Assembly (NCBI GenBank): GCA_007118045.1
Contig: SKTG01000265.1
Location: forward strand, 1 to 5,701
Source: Nitriliruptoraceae bacterium
GTDB lineage: Bacteria; Actinomycetota; Nitriliruptoria; Nitriliruptorales; Nitriliruptoraceae
Length of the DNA stretch: 5,701 nt
Direction of reading: 5' to 3'
Under the pieces are notes generated by a model. The model saw only the letters and a list, made by a program, of their open reading frames with translations, did no database searches and had not been told where the DNA came from. The position numbers were made by a program, and so were the translations under genes. This document shows, one piece after another, positions 1 through 5,416 of this stretch. How positions within the stretch are numbered: the first letter of the stretch is position 1; each line of letters starts with the position of its first letter.

Positions 1-317
1 CCCTGTCCCCAGTGCTCGGGGCCGAGGCAGAACCCCAGCTCGATGGCCCCGTCCTCGGCCCAGCAGCTCAGCATGCCGATGGGGGCGTCGTCCTGGACGA
101 TGAGCCATGTCTGCTCGTCGTCACGTTCATTCCAGCGTTGGATGTCGGCCAGTACCGAGCTGGTCGCCTCGACCGATTCATGGGGACGCCACGTCAGGTA
201 GCGCGCCACCTCGACATGCTTGGTCACCGCGTGGTGCAACGGGGCAGCGTCGGCCAGACGGGGAAGCCGCAGCAACACCCGCTCACCCACAAGCTCCGAC
301 GGGAACCGGATCGTCAT
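1..317 (-). CDS. GNAT acetyltransferase, RimJ/RimL-like (partial, runs off left edge)
   Basis: This should be an acetyl-CoA-dependent N-acetyltransferase; the acceptor cannot be told. About 105 codons are present. The N-terminus (MTIRFPSELVGERVLLRLPR) has the usual RimJ/RimL beginning, where a short lead is followed by 'V-L-L-R'. It continues through 'VARYLTWRPHESVEAT', the central strand 'TWLIVQDDAPIGML', and 'IELGFCLGPEHWGQG', which is the start of the acetyl-CoA pyrophosphate-binding motif A. The window ends inside that motif, so the catalytic C-terminal third lies outside. The ATG at 315-317 is chosen because AGGAGG lies 6 bases upstream. The frame stays open for about 36 more codons upstream, so a longer form is possible. 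The gene is divergent from a second GNAT gene beginning at 602. Family assignment is firm; function is not known. Confidence 0.85.
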   Translation of the reverse strand, partial: MTIRFPSELVGERVLLRLPRLADAAPLHHAVTKHVEVARYLTWRPHESVEATSSVLADIQRWNERDDEQTWLIVQDDAPIGMLSCWAEDGAIELGFCLGPEHWGQ

Positions 318-331
318 GGGTGCCTCCTCTT
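318..331 (-). promoter_or_regulatory. Ribosome binding site for the left-edge GNAT
   Basis: Read on the minus strand, this is AAGAGGAGGCACCC directly before the ATG. AGGAGG with a 6-base spacer is a near-ideal Shine-Dalgarno site. It decides the start at 317 over GTG codons further upstream in the same open frame. Confidence 0.75.
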
Positions 332-431
332 CGGCGATGTCGTCTCGGCCCGGCACCACCCAACGCGTGTAGCCGGGCGCCACGTCTCCGTCGCCAGCGC
401 CAGCGGGTGCCGATGCCCCAACGGGCCTCAG

Positions 432-437
432 AAGCTA
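432..437 (-). promoter_or_regulatory. Possible -10 box for the left-edge GNAT
   Basis: The minus strand reads TAGCTT, a TAnnnT hexamer, about 115 bases upstream of the ATG at 317. A weak -35 (CTGGAA, three of six matches to TTGACA) lies 17 bases further upstream. It is placed only by pattern, and the rest of this divergent intergenic region shows no recognisable gene. Confidence 0.2.
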
Positions 438-560
438 TCCACATGCCGTTGCATTTCCAGCGTGCCTGTACGACGCGCTTGCACGCCACCGCCACAACCC
501 GGCATCGAGGCCCGCTTGCTGCGCGAGTCAGCCTCGGGCCCGCCGCTGCTCGGCCGGCCA

Positions 561-566
561 TAGCCT
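561..566 (+). promoter_or_regulatory. Possible -10 box for the GNAT at 602
   Basis: TAGCCT matches TAnnnT and would give a transcript start near 573 with a leader of about 30 bases that includes the ribosome binding site. No convincing -35 is seen, so the call is weak. Confidence 0.22.
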
Positions 567-601
567 TCGCGATCGTGTGCCGCCGGGCCGAAGGGGGAGC
601 G

Positions 602-1111
602 ATGTGGCTGACCGAACCGTTGCTGACGCAGCGCCTGCGCCTTCGAGCATTCACCGACGGGGATCGCCCCGCGGCTCTACGGCTACGAACCGACGGTGAG
701 GTCCGTCGCTACCTGGGTGGGCCGATGTCGCCCGACGATGCGGCGGCCGCCCTGGCACAGGGACCGGCGGGAGCAAGCTGGGGTGTCTTCGCCGTGGCCG
801 ATCAGCACACTGATGACGTGATGGGGTCCGTCGATCTCAGTCGTGATCGGGGGGAACTCGAAGTCTCGCGGGTATTCCTACCCGAGTACTGGGGATCCGG
901 GTTCGCGCACGAGGCCGTGGACGCCGTGATCCGATGGGCCTTCACCCAGACTGCAGCGCCCCGCATCATCGCCGTCACACAGACCGCCAACGCCGCCTCA
1001 CGCAAGCTCGCAACGAAGCTGGGCATGACCCCCGAGGCGACCTTCGAGCAGTACGGCGCCAAGCAGATCCAGTTCGCCCTGACCCGTCACGCCGCTGACC
1101 GACCCACGTAG
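602..1111 (+). CDS. GNAT family N-acetyltransferase, RimJ/RimL-like (169 aa)
   Basis: Predicted acetyl-CoA-dependent N-acetyltransferase of about the normal length for the Acetyltransf_3 (RimJ/RimL) type. Residues 5-15 (EPLLTQRLRLR) form the typical first strand, 'LTxRLxLR'. Motif A is at about residues 94-102 (PEYWGSGFA), with the glycine loop that holds the acetyl-CoA pyrophosphate. 'NAASRKLATKLGM' at residues 130-142 is the conserved 'N-x-x-S...L-G-M/F' segment near the C-terminus. The ATG at 602 is preferred because AGGGGGAG lies 3-10 bases upstream. The reading frame is open far upstream, but that part shows no conserved sequence. It is divergent from the GNAT at 1-317 and convergent with the HAD phosphatase gene. 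Substrate could be a protein N-terminus, an amine metabolite or a drug; the sequence does not say. Confidence 0.9.
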   Translation: MWLTEPLLTQRLRLRAFTDGDRPAALRLRTDGEVRRYLGGPMSPDDAAAALAQGPAGASWGVFAVADQHTDDVMGSVDLSRDRGELEVSRVFLPEYWGSGFAHEAVDAVIRWAFTQTAAPRIIAVTQTANAASRKLATKLGMTPEATFEQYGAKQIQFALTRHAADRPT

Positions 1112-1227
1112 GCCCCAAGACCGTGGAGCCGTCCGCAACGCCCGTGATGCTGGGTTCCAGGCGCGGTGATCCGACCCACAAAGCACTCCACGATGCTGGG
1201 CGACCGTGGGGTCGGAGGTCAGTCGGG
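1112..1227. other. Convergent intergenic gap between GNAT and HAD genes
   Basis: This 116-base gap separates two genes that point at each other. It holds an imperfect inverted repeat (TCCGACCCAC at 1170-1179 against GTGGGGTCGGA at 1206-1216, one bulged base, 26-base loop) and a 9-base direct repeat, GATGCTGGG, at 1146 and 1192. Neither has a T-tract, so no terminator can be called with confidence. Confidence 0.3.
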
Positions 1228-2034
1228 TTACAGCTCACCGTGGTTGGAGCCGGTGAGCAGGGTGTCGATTGTGGTTGCGACGGCGTCGCTGCATCGAGGT
1301 GCGCGACGATCGGCCGCTGCGATTACGTCCGGATGCGCCTCCTCGACGGCGTAGGAGAGTCCGGCCCACTTCAGCATCGGGATGTCGTTCGGCATGTCTC
1401 CGAAGGCGACCACGTCGCGCTGATCGATGCCGAGTTGCTCCGTGAGCCAGCGCAGCGCGCTGGCCTTGGTGACGCCTGGCGCGGCGATCTCGAGCAGGCC
1501 GGGCATGGACCATGTGCAGGTGGCGGTGGTCCGGACCACGGCGGCGATGCGGCGGTGGACGTCCTCGGGGGAAGCGGTCGGCGGCCCGGTGTGCCGGACG
1601 AGCATCTTGACGGCGGTGGTGTCCCACACCTGTTCGAGTCGGCCGCGTGGCGTGTGGTCGAGCAGGTCGTGTGGGCTGTCGTAGGCATCCTCGACGCGGA
1701 TGCCGTCCAGGCACTCGATCGCAAAACTGGCACCGGGCAGCTCGGTCCGGATGGTCTCAGCGATCGCCAGGCCGATCTCGGGCTCGAGCCCGGTGACGCG
1801 CACCGCCGATCGGGTCGGGACGTCGTAGACGACCGCACCGTTGGACACGATGGCGCGACCATGACGGCCAACATGTGGCCAGAGCCGTTCCATCCATCGC
1901 AACGGACGGGCCGTGACAAAGACCACAGGAACGCCAGCCTCATCGGCGCGCGCCAGCGTTGCCGCCGTGCGAGCGCTGACCTGGTCGGCACCGTTCGGGA
2001 CGAGCGTCCCATCGAGATCAGTCGCGATCAGCAT
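1228..2034 (-). CDS. HAD superfamily hydrolase, Cof-type phosphatase (268 aa)
   Basis: Predicted Mg2+-dependent phosphatase acting on small phosphorylated metabolites, cytosolic. All four HAD motifs are visible. Motif I is DLDGT at residues 6-10, with Asp6 as nucleophile and Asp8 as acid/base. Motif II is Thr41 in 'VVFVTARP'. Motif III is Lys190 in 'GVTKASAL'. Motif IV is 'GDMPND' at 212-217, with the metal-binding Asp213 and Asp217. The long insert between motifs II and III (about residues 80-185) is the C2-type cap expected for Cof/YbiV-like proteins and sets substrate choice. Length is normal for the family. The ATG at 2034 is preferred over one 45 bases upstream because Cof proteins begin just before DLDGT; no Shine-Dalgarno precedes it, and translation may be leaderless. 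The substrate could be a sugar phosphate, a nucleotide or a vitamin B6/FMN-type phosphate; nothing here decides. Confidence 0.93.
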   Translation of the reverse strand: MLIATDLDGTLVPNGADQVSARTAATLARADEAGVPVVFVTARPLRWMERLWPHVGRHGRAIVSNGAVVYDVPTRSAVRVTGLEPEIGLAIAETIRTELPGASFAIECLDGIRVEDAYDSPHDLLDHTPRGRLEQVWDTTAVKMLVRHTGPPTASPEDVHRRIAAVVRTTATCTWSMPGLLEIAAPGVTKASALRWLTEQLGIDQRDVVAFGDMPNDIPMLKWAGLSYAVEEAHPDVIAAADRRAPRCSDAVATTIDTLLTGSNHGEL

Positions 2035-2040
2035 GCAGGG

Positions 2041-2046
2041 AGGGTA
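2041..2046 (-). promoter_or_regulatory. -10 box for leaderless HAD transcript
   Basis: The minus strand reads TACCCT (TAnnnT) and then six bases to the ATG at 2034. That spacing would put the transcript start on or next to the start codon. The leader has no purine-rich ribosome binding site (it reads CCCTGC), which fits leaderless translation, common in Actinomycetota. The -35 region is poor. Confidence 0.4.
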
Positions 2047-2081
2047 AGCGCGCACAGCGACACCGGTTGCACCGAGCATCG

Positions 2082-2267
2082 ACGCACTACCGCTTCGATG
2101 ATGGGACCGCCCTCACGTCCACCGCTGATCTGGGATTTCGCTCGCTCGTGCAGCTTCGAGCCTCGCTAGCGCACGCGGGCTTCGTCGTCGACGACGTGTA
2201 CGGAGGCTGGGCGCGCCAGCCGGTCGGTGCCCCGGATGGCGAGTTCCTCCTGGTCGCCCGGAGATAG
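2082..2267 (+). pseudogene. C-terminal remnant of a SAM-dependent methyltransferase
   Basis: About 60 codons ending in TAG read like the last part of a class I methyltransferase: 'HYRFDDGTALTSTADLGFR', then 'LRASLAHAGFVVDDVYGGW', then 'DGEFLLVARR' at the stop. In complete relatives this tail follows the Rossmann fold and holds the 'E/A-x-L-x-x-A-G-F' helix and the last strands. The SAM-binding DxGxGxG part is absent. Upstream, the sequence runs straight into the 5' end of the oppositely oriented HAD gene. A TTG at 2067 would open the frame, but it has no ribosome binding site and the product could not bind SAM. I infer a truncated gene left by a deletion or rearrangement. It is not a fragment of the methyltransferase at 4677-5369, whose C-terminus differs. 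A short independent protein is the less likely alternative. Confidence 0.6.
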
Positions 2268-2445
2268 ACCGGGCGCCAACGGCCGTCGCAGCAACCCGGC
2301 GAACGACGCCATGGCCGTGATCTCGAGCTTGGCCATCCCCGTGCTCCCGCACATAGCCGTGCCGGTCGTCGATGCCAGGTAGCGATTCAGACAGCTCGGG
2401 TGAGCCTGTGCAGGGCCTGCTCAATGAACTCATGCCCTCTCCCTC

Positions 2446-2451
2446 TTGACA
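2446..2451 (+). promoter_or_regulatory. Perfect TTGACA hexamer, possible -35
   Basis: An exact TTGACA lies 124 bases before the GTG of the HIT-like gene. The bases 17-18 further on (GTCACG/TCACGG) are a poor -10, so this could be chance. A separate TAnnnT (TACCGT, 2539-2544) nearer the gene has no good -35. Confidence 0.2.
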
Positions 2452-2563
2452 GGCGAGGGTCGCCGGGCGTCACGGTCGAGTCGGAGAGCCGCGCTCCGCT
2501 CGAGCCCTCACGGATCGACGCCTTCCAGGGTCGTCCACTACCGTCCATCGCCTCAAAGGCATC

Positions 2564-2571
2564 GGAGGGGG
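2564..2571 (+). promoter_or_regulatory. Ribosome binding site fixing the GTG start of the HIT-like gene
   Basis: GGAGGGGG is followed by CGC and then GTG at 2575, so the GGAGG core stands 6 bases from the start. The open frame extends upstream to 2446, but only the part after this GTG looks conserved, so this site settles the start. Confidence 0.65.
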
Positions 2572-2574
2572 CGC

Positions 2575-3192
2575 GTGGACTGGGCGGAGCTGGACGCGGC
2601 CGAGCTGGTGGCCCTCGCTCGCGCGCACGAGGACCCGGACGGGCACCTGCCCGTCCCCGACGTGGTCGGCTGGGACATCTTCCCGTGGGAGGGCGAGCTG
2701 CGCCCCCGTCGTCTCCGGGACCCCGAGCCGGAGCCACCCCGCCACGGCGAGGATGGCCCCGCCGGGTGCCACGCCTGCCAGCACCCGCCCGAGGGGCTGG
2801 TGTGGAGTGACGGCGGGTGGCGGTTGACGGTTCCCGCCGGTGGGCCGGTTCCCACCTTCGTGCTCCACCCGGTCGAGCACCTCGACCTCGGGGACCTCGA
2901 CGAGGCGCAGGCGGCCGACCTCGGGGTGGTGGTGGTCCGCGTCGAGCGCGCCATCGCCGCGGTGCCCGGCGTCGGCCGCGTGCACGTCAGCAGGTTCGGC
3001 GACGGCGGCGCGCACCTCCACGTGTTCCTGTTCGCGCGGCCCGCCGGCTTGTTGCAGCTGCGCGGGTCGTGCCTGACCGACTGGGAGGACATCCTGCCGC
3101 CGTTGCCGCCCGAGCGGTGGACCGCGATCGCGCGGTCGGTCGGCCAGCGCCTGGCCACCTGGCGCGGCGAGGCCGGTCCGGGACCGGGCTGA
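2575..3192 (+). CDS. HIT-like (histidine triad superfamily) protein, actinobacterial type (205 aa)
   Basis: Probable nucleotide-binding or hydrolysing HIT-superfamily protein of a kind I know as a conserved hypothetical in Actinomycetota. The N-terminus (about residues 22-41) carries 'DGHLPVPDVVGWDIFPWEGE'. A 'CHAC' pair (Cys65, Cys68) suggests a metal site. 'VLHPVEHLDLGDL' at 97-108 matches the HIT 'P-x-x-H' strand and loop. 'VHVSRFGDGGAHLHVFLFA' at 136-154 is the histidine motif, followed by 'RPAGLLQLRGSC'. The motif has only two of the three triad histidines: His147 and His149 are present, and glycine or phenylalanine takes the third place depending on alignment. The GTG start is supported by a strong ribosome binding site. 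The downstream GNAT lies 138 bases away, so co-transcription is uncertain. Family assignment is fairly firm; the reaction is unknown. Confidence 0.8.
   Translation: MDWAELDAAELVALARAHEDPDGHLPVPDVVGWDIFPWEGELRPRRLRDPEPEPPRHGEDGPAGCHACQHPPEGLVWSDGGWRLTVPAGGPVPTFVLHPVEHLDLGDLDEAQAADLGVVVVRVERAIAAVPGVGRVHVSRFGDGGAHLHVFLFARPAGLLQLRGSCLTDWEDILPPLPPERWTAIARSVGQRLATWRGEAGPGPG
3173..3187 (+). repeat. Perfect inverted repeat across the 3' end of the HIT-like gene
   Basis: CCGGTCC-G-GGACCGG is a perfect 7-base palindrome around one central base, ending three bases before the last base of the TGA codon region. As RNA it could form a 5-bp stem with a 5-base loop. No T-run follows, so it is at most a weak terminator element and may only reflect Gly-Pro codons. 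Confidence 0.3.
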
Positions 3193-3316
3193 CCGCCCAC
3201 GACCACCGGGTCCCGCCTCGTCGTCGGTGCGTGCGACGGGTGATCGCCGCAATCAGCCCCTCGAACGCTTGCAGTGTGCTGCTGACGCGGTGGCCGTCTC
3301 CGTGAGGTGTGGCCCG

Positions 3317-3322
3317 TAGGCT
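3317..3322 (+). promoter_or_regulatory. -10 box for a leaderless GNAT-kinase transcript
   Basis: TAGGCT (TAnnnT) stands 8 bases before the ATG at 3331, so transcription would begin at or beside the start codon. No Shine-Dalgarno precedes that ATG. A clear -35 is not seen. Confidence 0.38.
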
Positions 3323-3330
3323 TTTCTGAC

Positions 3331-3915
3331 ATGGGATGCGGGGACCGGATGCAGCGCGACGTCGAGCTAGAAGATCCTGAGCCCGACCTCACCGACGAAG
3401 TCGTCTGGTTGCGGCGCTGGGAGGCCACGGACCTGGCTTGCATCCAAGCAGCGAGCGATGAGGGTCGGATCCCGCAGAGCACCACCGTTCCGGCGTCGTT
3501 CAGCGTCGAGGCGGGCCAGGCATGGATCGCGCGCCAGCACGGACGAACCCGCGACGGGCAGGGATGGTCGCTGGCGATCGCCGATGCGGAGTCGGATCGG
3601 GCGGTGGGGTGCGTGGTGCTGCTGCTGCGTCCCCAGCCCGGTGTTGTCGGGTTGGGCTACTGGTTGGCCCCGGACGATCGGGGTCGGGGCTACGCGACTC
3701 GGGCGGTCGGGCTGATGGCGTCGTGGGCGCTACAGGTGCAGGACTTCGCGCGGGTGGAGGCGTGGGTCGAGCCCGACAATGCCGCATCGGTCGCGGTACT
3801 GCGCCGCTGCGGGTTCGACTGCGAAGGCCGGCTGCGTTCGTTCCTCACCATCGGATCGCGACGGGTCGACGCGTCGGTGTACGCCAAGGTCGCGGACCGC
3901 GGAACGCGGTCGTGA
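3331..3915 (+). CDS. GNAT family N-acetyltransferase, first gene of GNAT-kinase pair (194 aa)
   Basis: Predicted acetyl-CoA-dependent acetyltransferase of the RimJ/RimL (Acetyltransf_3) type. 'VVWLRRWEATDLACI' at residues 24-38 is the opening strand and helix. 'GWSLAIADAE' and 'AVGCVVLLLR' are the central strands. 'LGYWLAPDDRGRGYATRAV' at 108-126 contains motif A, R117-x-x-G-x-A122. 'VEPDNAASVAVLRRCGF' at 146-162 is the conserved motif-B region. The start is uncertain. ATG 3331 fits a leaderless transcript; ATG 3349 gives a 188-aa protein with a weak GGGG upstream; GTG 3307 is also in frame. The stop TGA overlaps the kinase start by four bases (GTGA, 3912-3915), so the two proteins are probably made together. 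Acceptor substrate is unknown; a ribosomal protein, an amine metabolite or an antibiotic are all possible. Confidence 0.9.
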   Translation: MGCGDRMQRDVELEDPEPDLTDEVVWLRRWEATDLACIQAASDEGRIPQSTTVPASFSVEAGQAWIARQHGRTRDGQGWSLAIADAESDRAVGCVVLLLRPQPGVVGLGYWLAPDDRGRGYATRAVGLMASWALQVQDFARVEAWVEPDNAASVAVLRRCGFDCEGRLRSFLTIGSRRVDASVYAKVADRGTRS

Positions 3916-4649
3916 GCCAGCCCCTGTCCGGTGGGAACATGAACGAGGTCGTCCGAATCGGCGACACCGTTCGCCGTGTCGCCGGACCGTGGACCCCAAC
4001 GGTCCACCGACTGCTCACCCACGCTCGCAGCAAGGGCGTCGTTGGCGTGCCGGAGCCGCACGGGATCGACGAAGCCGGACGCGAGTGCCTGGAGTTCCTA
4101 CCCGGCGAGGTCCCCACCTACCCGATGCCGACGTGGGTGTGGAACGACGACCTCCTCGTGGCCGCCGCGAGCTGGCTTCGCCGCTTCCACGACGCGACGA
4201 TCGAGCTGCTCCAACTGGAGGGACGCTGGCAGCTGCCCCACCACCCGCCCGACGAGGTCATCTGCCACAACGACCTCGCGCCCTACAACATGGTCTTCGA
4301 TCCCGACCACCGGCTCGTGGGCATCATCGACTTCGACACCTGCTCGCCGGGCTCACGGGTCTGGGACCTCGCTCACCTCGCCTACCGGATGGCCCCGTTC
4401 CACGCCCCCGGCACGCCACAGGGCTCTCCAACCGACACAGCAACACGCCAGGATCGTCTCGAGCTGCTGTGCCACGCCTACGGCGCACCGGCCAGTCCCG
4501 GCGAGGTGATGGCCACCGTCACGCCCCGCGTTGCAGAACTGCGCGCCTTCACCGCTGACCGCGCCACGCGGCATCCCGGGCTGCGCAGCCACCTGGCGTC
4601 GTACGAGGTCGACCTCGCCTACCTGGCCGAACTCACCAACCAGGGGTGA
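3912..4649 (+). CDS. APH-family small-molecule kinase (aminoglycoside/choline kinase-like, 245 aa)
   Basis: Predicted ATP-dependent phosphotransferase of the APH/choline-kinase fold. The N-lobe is short: 'PLSGGNMNEVVRIGDTVRR' at residues 4-22 has the glycine-rich nucleotide loop and second and third strands. 'HGIDEAGRECLEFLPGEV' (50-67) is the hinge region. The catalytic loop is 'CHNDLAPYN' (118-126), with Asp121 as the base and Asn126 as a metal ligand. 'GIIDFDTCSPGSRVWDLAH' (137-155) carries the metal-binding Asp140 and the Brenner-type tail. The GTG start overlaps the GNAT stop and is preferred to ATG 3939 because the glycine loop lies before that ATG. It is short for the family (often 260-300 aa). 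The protein has a single lysine (Lys41), so arginine probably replaces the usual N-lobe ATP lysine. Substrate unknown; aminoglycoside resistance is not shown. Confidence 0.88.
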   Translation: MSQPLSGGNMNEVVRIGDTVRRVAGPWTPTVHRLLTHARSKGVVGVPEPHGIDEAGRECLEFLPGEVPTYPMPTWVWNDDLLVAAASWLRRFHDATIELLQLEGRWQLPHHPPDEVICHNDLAPYNMVFDPDHRLVGIIDFDTCSPGSRVWDLAHLAYRMAPFHAPGTPQGSPTDTATRQDRLELLCHAYGAPASPGEVMATVTPRVAELRAFTADRATRHPGLRSHLASYEVDLAYLAELTNQG

Positions 4650-4676
4650 CGTCCCTAGCCACGGGGTGGTCGTCGA

Positions 4677-5369
4677 TCAGGTATCGAGGTGGGCGACGGC
4701 GGCGTAGCGCTCATCGGTCACGGCCTGGCCCCACAGGTCGTCGTCGGAGGTGAGGTCGTGGTGGTCGACGCGGTCGAAATGCTGTCCCAGGACCGGGATG
4801 AGCGTGTCCGCGGCGACGCCGCCGTACCACGGCAGGCTGCGGTGCACATCGGTGTAGTCGCCGTGATCGATGTCGGAGCCAGCAGGCGGAGGTCCGGTCT
4901 GTGCGGCCGTTCCCCAGCGACCTTCGACCATCACCAGACGGCCGCCCGGGCGCAGGAGCGACGCCCAGGTCGTGATGGCGTGGTGGGGGTTGGGCAACGT
5001 CCAGGCGAGGTGGCGGACCAGCACCACATCGAGGGACCGGGCAGCCAGCCGTGGGGACGCGGCGTCGGCCACCGCGAGTTCGACCTCGACGCCCGCTGCT
5101 GTTGCCTTCTGGCGGGCACGCCGGACCATCTCCGGGGAGATGTCGCTGGCGGTCACCTCGTGCCCCGACGACGCGAGGAGGAGCGCGAGCGAGCCCGTAC
5201 CGCAGCCGAGGTCCGCGATCCGCGCCGGTGGCTCCGGTAGCCACACCGAGAGCCAACGAGACCACGCTGCCCGTGTGGCTGGCGCCGTCAGGCCGTGGTC
5301 GACCTCGTCATCGAACCTGGCTGCCTGACCATCCCAGTGCGCGGCGATCATTCCCAGGACGTTCCCCAT
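4677..5369 (-). CDS. Class I SAM-dependent methyltransferase (230 aa)
   Basis: Predicted cytosolic methyltransferase with a Rossmann-type SAM fold. The N-terminal helix region has 'AHWDGQAARFDDEVDHG' (10-26), typical of small-molecule methyltransferases of the UbiE/Methyltransf_11 group. Motif I is 'IADLGCGTGSLALLL' (51-65), which binds SAM. Asp76 in 'VTASDIS' is the acidic residue that contacts the SAM ribose. 'LDVVLVRHLAWTLPNP' (113-128) is the motif-IV region, and 'LLRPGGRLVMVEG' (138-150) precedes strand five. Length is normal. ATG 5369 is chosen over GTG 5375 because GGAGG lies five bases upstream of the ATG. It converges on the kinase gene with only 27 bases between them. The acceptor cannot be told from the sequence. 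Confidence 0.92.
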   Translation of the reverse strand: MGNVLGMIAAHWDGQAARFDDEVDHGLTAPATRAAWSRWLSVWLPEPPARIADLGCGTGSLALLLASSGHEVTASDISPEMVRRARQKATAAGVEVELAVADAASPRLAARSLDVVLVRHLAWTLPNPHHAITTWASLLRPGGRLVMVEGRWGTAAQTGPPPAGSDIDHGDYTDVHRSLPWYGGVAADTLIPVLGQHFDRVDHHDLTSDDDLWGQAVTDERYAAVAHLDT

Positions 5370-5374
5370 CGCCA

Positions 5375-5379
5375 CCTCC
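5375..5379 (-). promoter_or_regulatory. Ribosome binding site for the methyltransferase
   Basis: The minus strand reads GGAGG, then TGGCG, then ATG at 5369. The five-base spacing is good for this ATG and impossible for the in-frame GTG at 5375, which overlaps the site. Confidence 0.7.
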
Positions 5380-5410
5380 GTGCCGCCCCATCCCGATCAG
5401 GTCGGTCTGA

Positions 5411-5416
5411 ACGCTA
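5411..5416 (-). promoter_or_regulatory. Possible -10 box for the methyltransferase
   Basis: The minus strand reads TAGCGT (TAnnnT) about 41 bases before the ATG at 5369, leaving room for a leader with the ribosome binding site. The -35 region is not recognisable. Confidence 0.25.

Larger units (their letters stand above)
2268..2574. other. Gene-poor stretch before the HIT-like gene
   Basis: About 300 bases with no convincing gene. On the minus strand an ATG at 2336, with GGGAG seven bases upstream, begins a codon-biased stretch (MAKLEITAMASFAGLLRRPL). Its frame then runs into the methyltransferase remnant on the other strand and ends at 2166, so it may be another broken gene. A plus-strand 25-codon frame from 2374 to 2451 lacks the local codon bias and a ribosome binding site. 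The section around 2385-2450 is less GC-rich than its surroundings. Read as scrap sequence plus the promoter region of the next gene. Confidence 0.4.

Noticed and set aside
506..536. Hairpin CGAGGC (506-511) / GCCTCG (531-536)
   Set aside because: Six pairs with a 19-base loop are expected by chance in DNA this GC-rich. No T-tract follows.
107..601. Long upstream extension of the GNAT frame that starts at 602
   Set aside because: Open only because stops are rare at this GC content. It overlaps the minus-strand GNAT and has no conserved sequence, and ATG 602 has its own ribosome binding site.
1123..2169. 348-codon plus-strand open frame
   Set aside because: Antisense to the HAD gene, whose motifs are all intact. 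The plus-strand product has no recognisable domain.
2374..2451. 25-codon plus-strand frame beginning MPGSDSDSSG
   Set aside because: Third positions lack the local G/C bias and no ribosome binding site precedes it. It is too short to support.
2470..3485. Long minus-strand open frames over the HIT-like gene
   Set aside because: Shadows of a gene with clear family motifs. The translations are low-complexity Arg/Pro/Ser sequence.
3912..4649. Calling the kinase a specific aminoglycoside resistance gene
   Set aside because: APH-fold kinases act on many small molecules. No feature here points to a named resistance subgroup.
4650..4676. Bidirectional terminator between the convergent kinase and methyltransferase genes
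   Set aside because: Only a 4-bp CCAC/GTGG stem with a 3-base loop and no T-tract on either strand.
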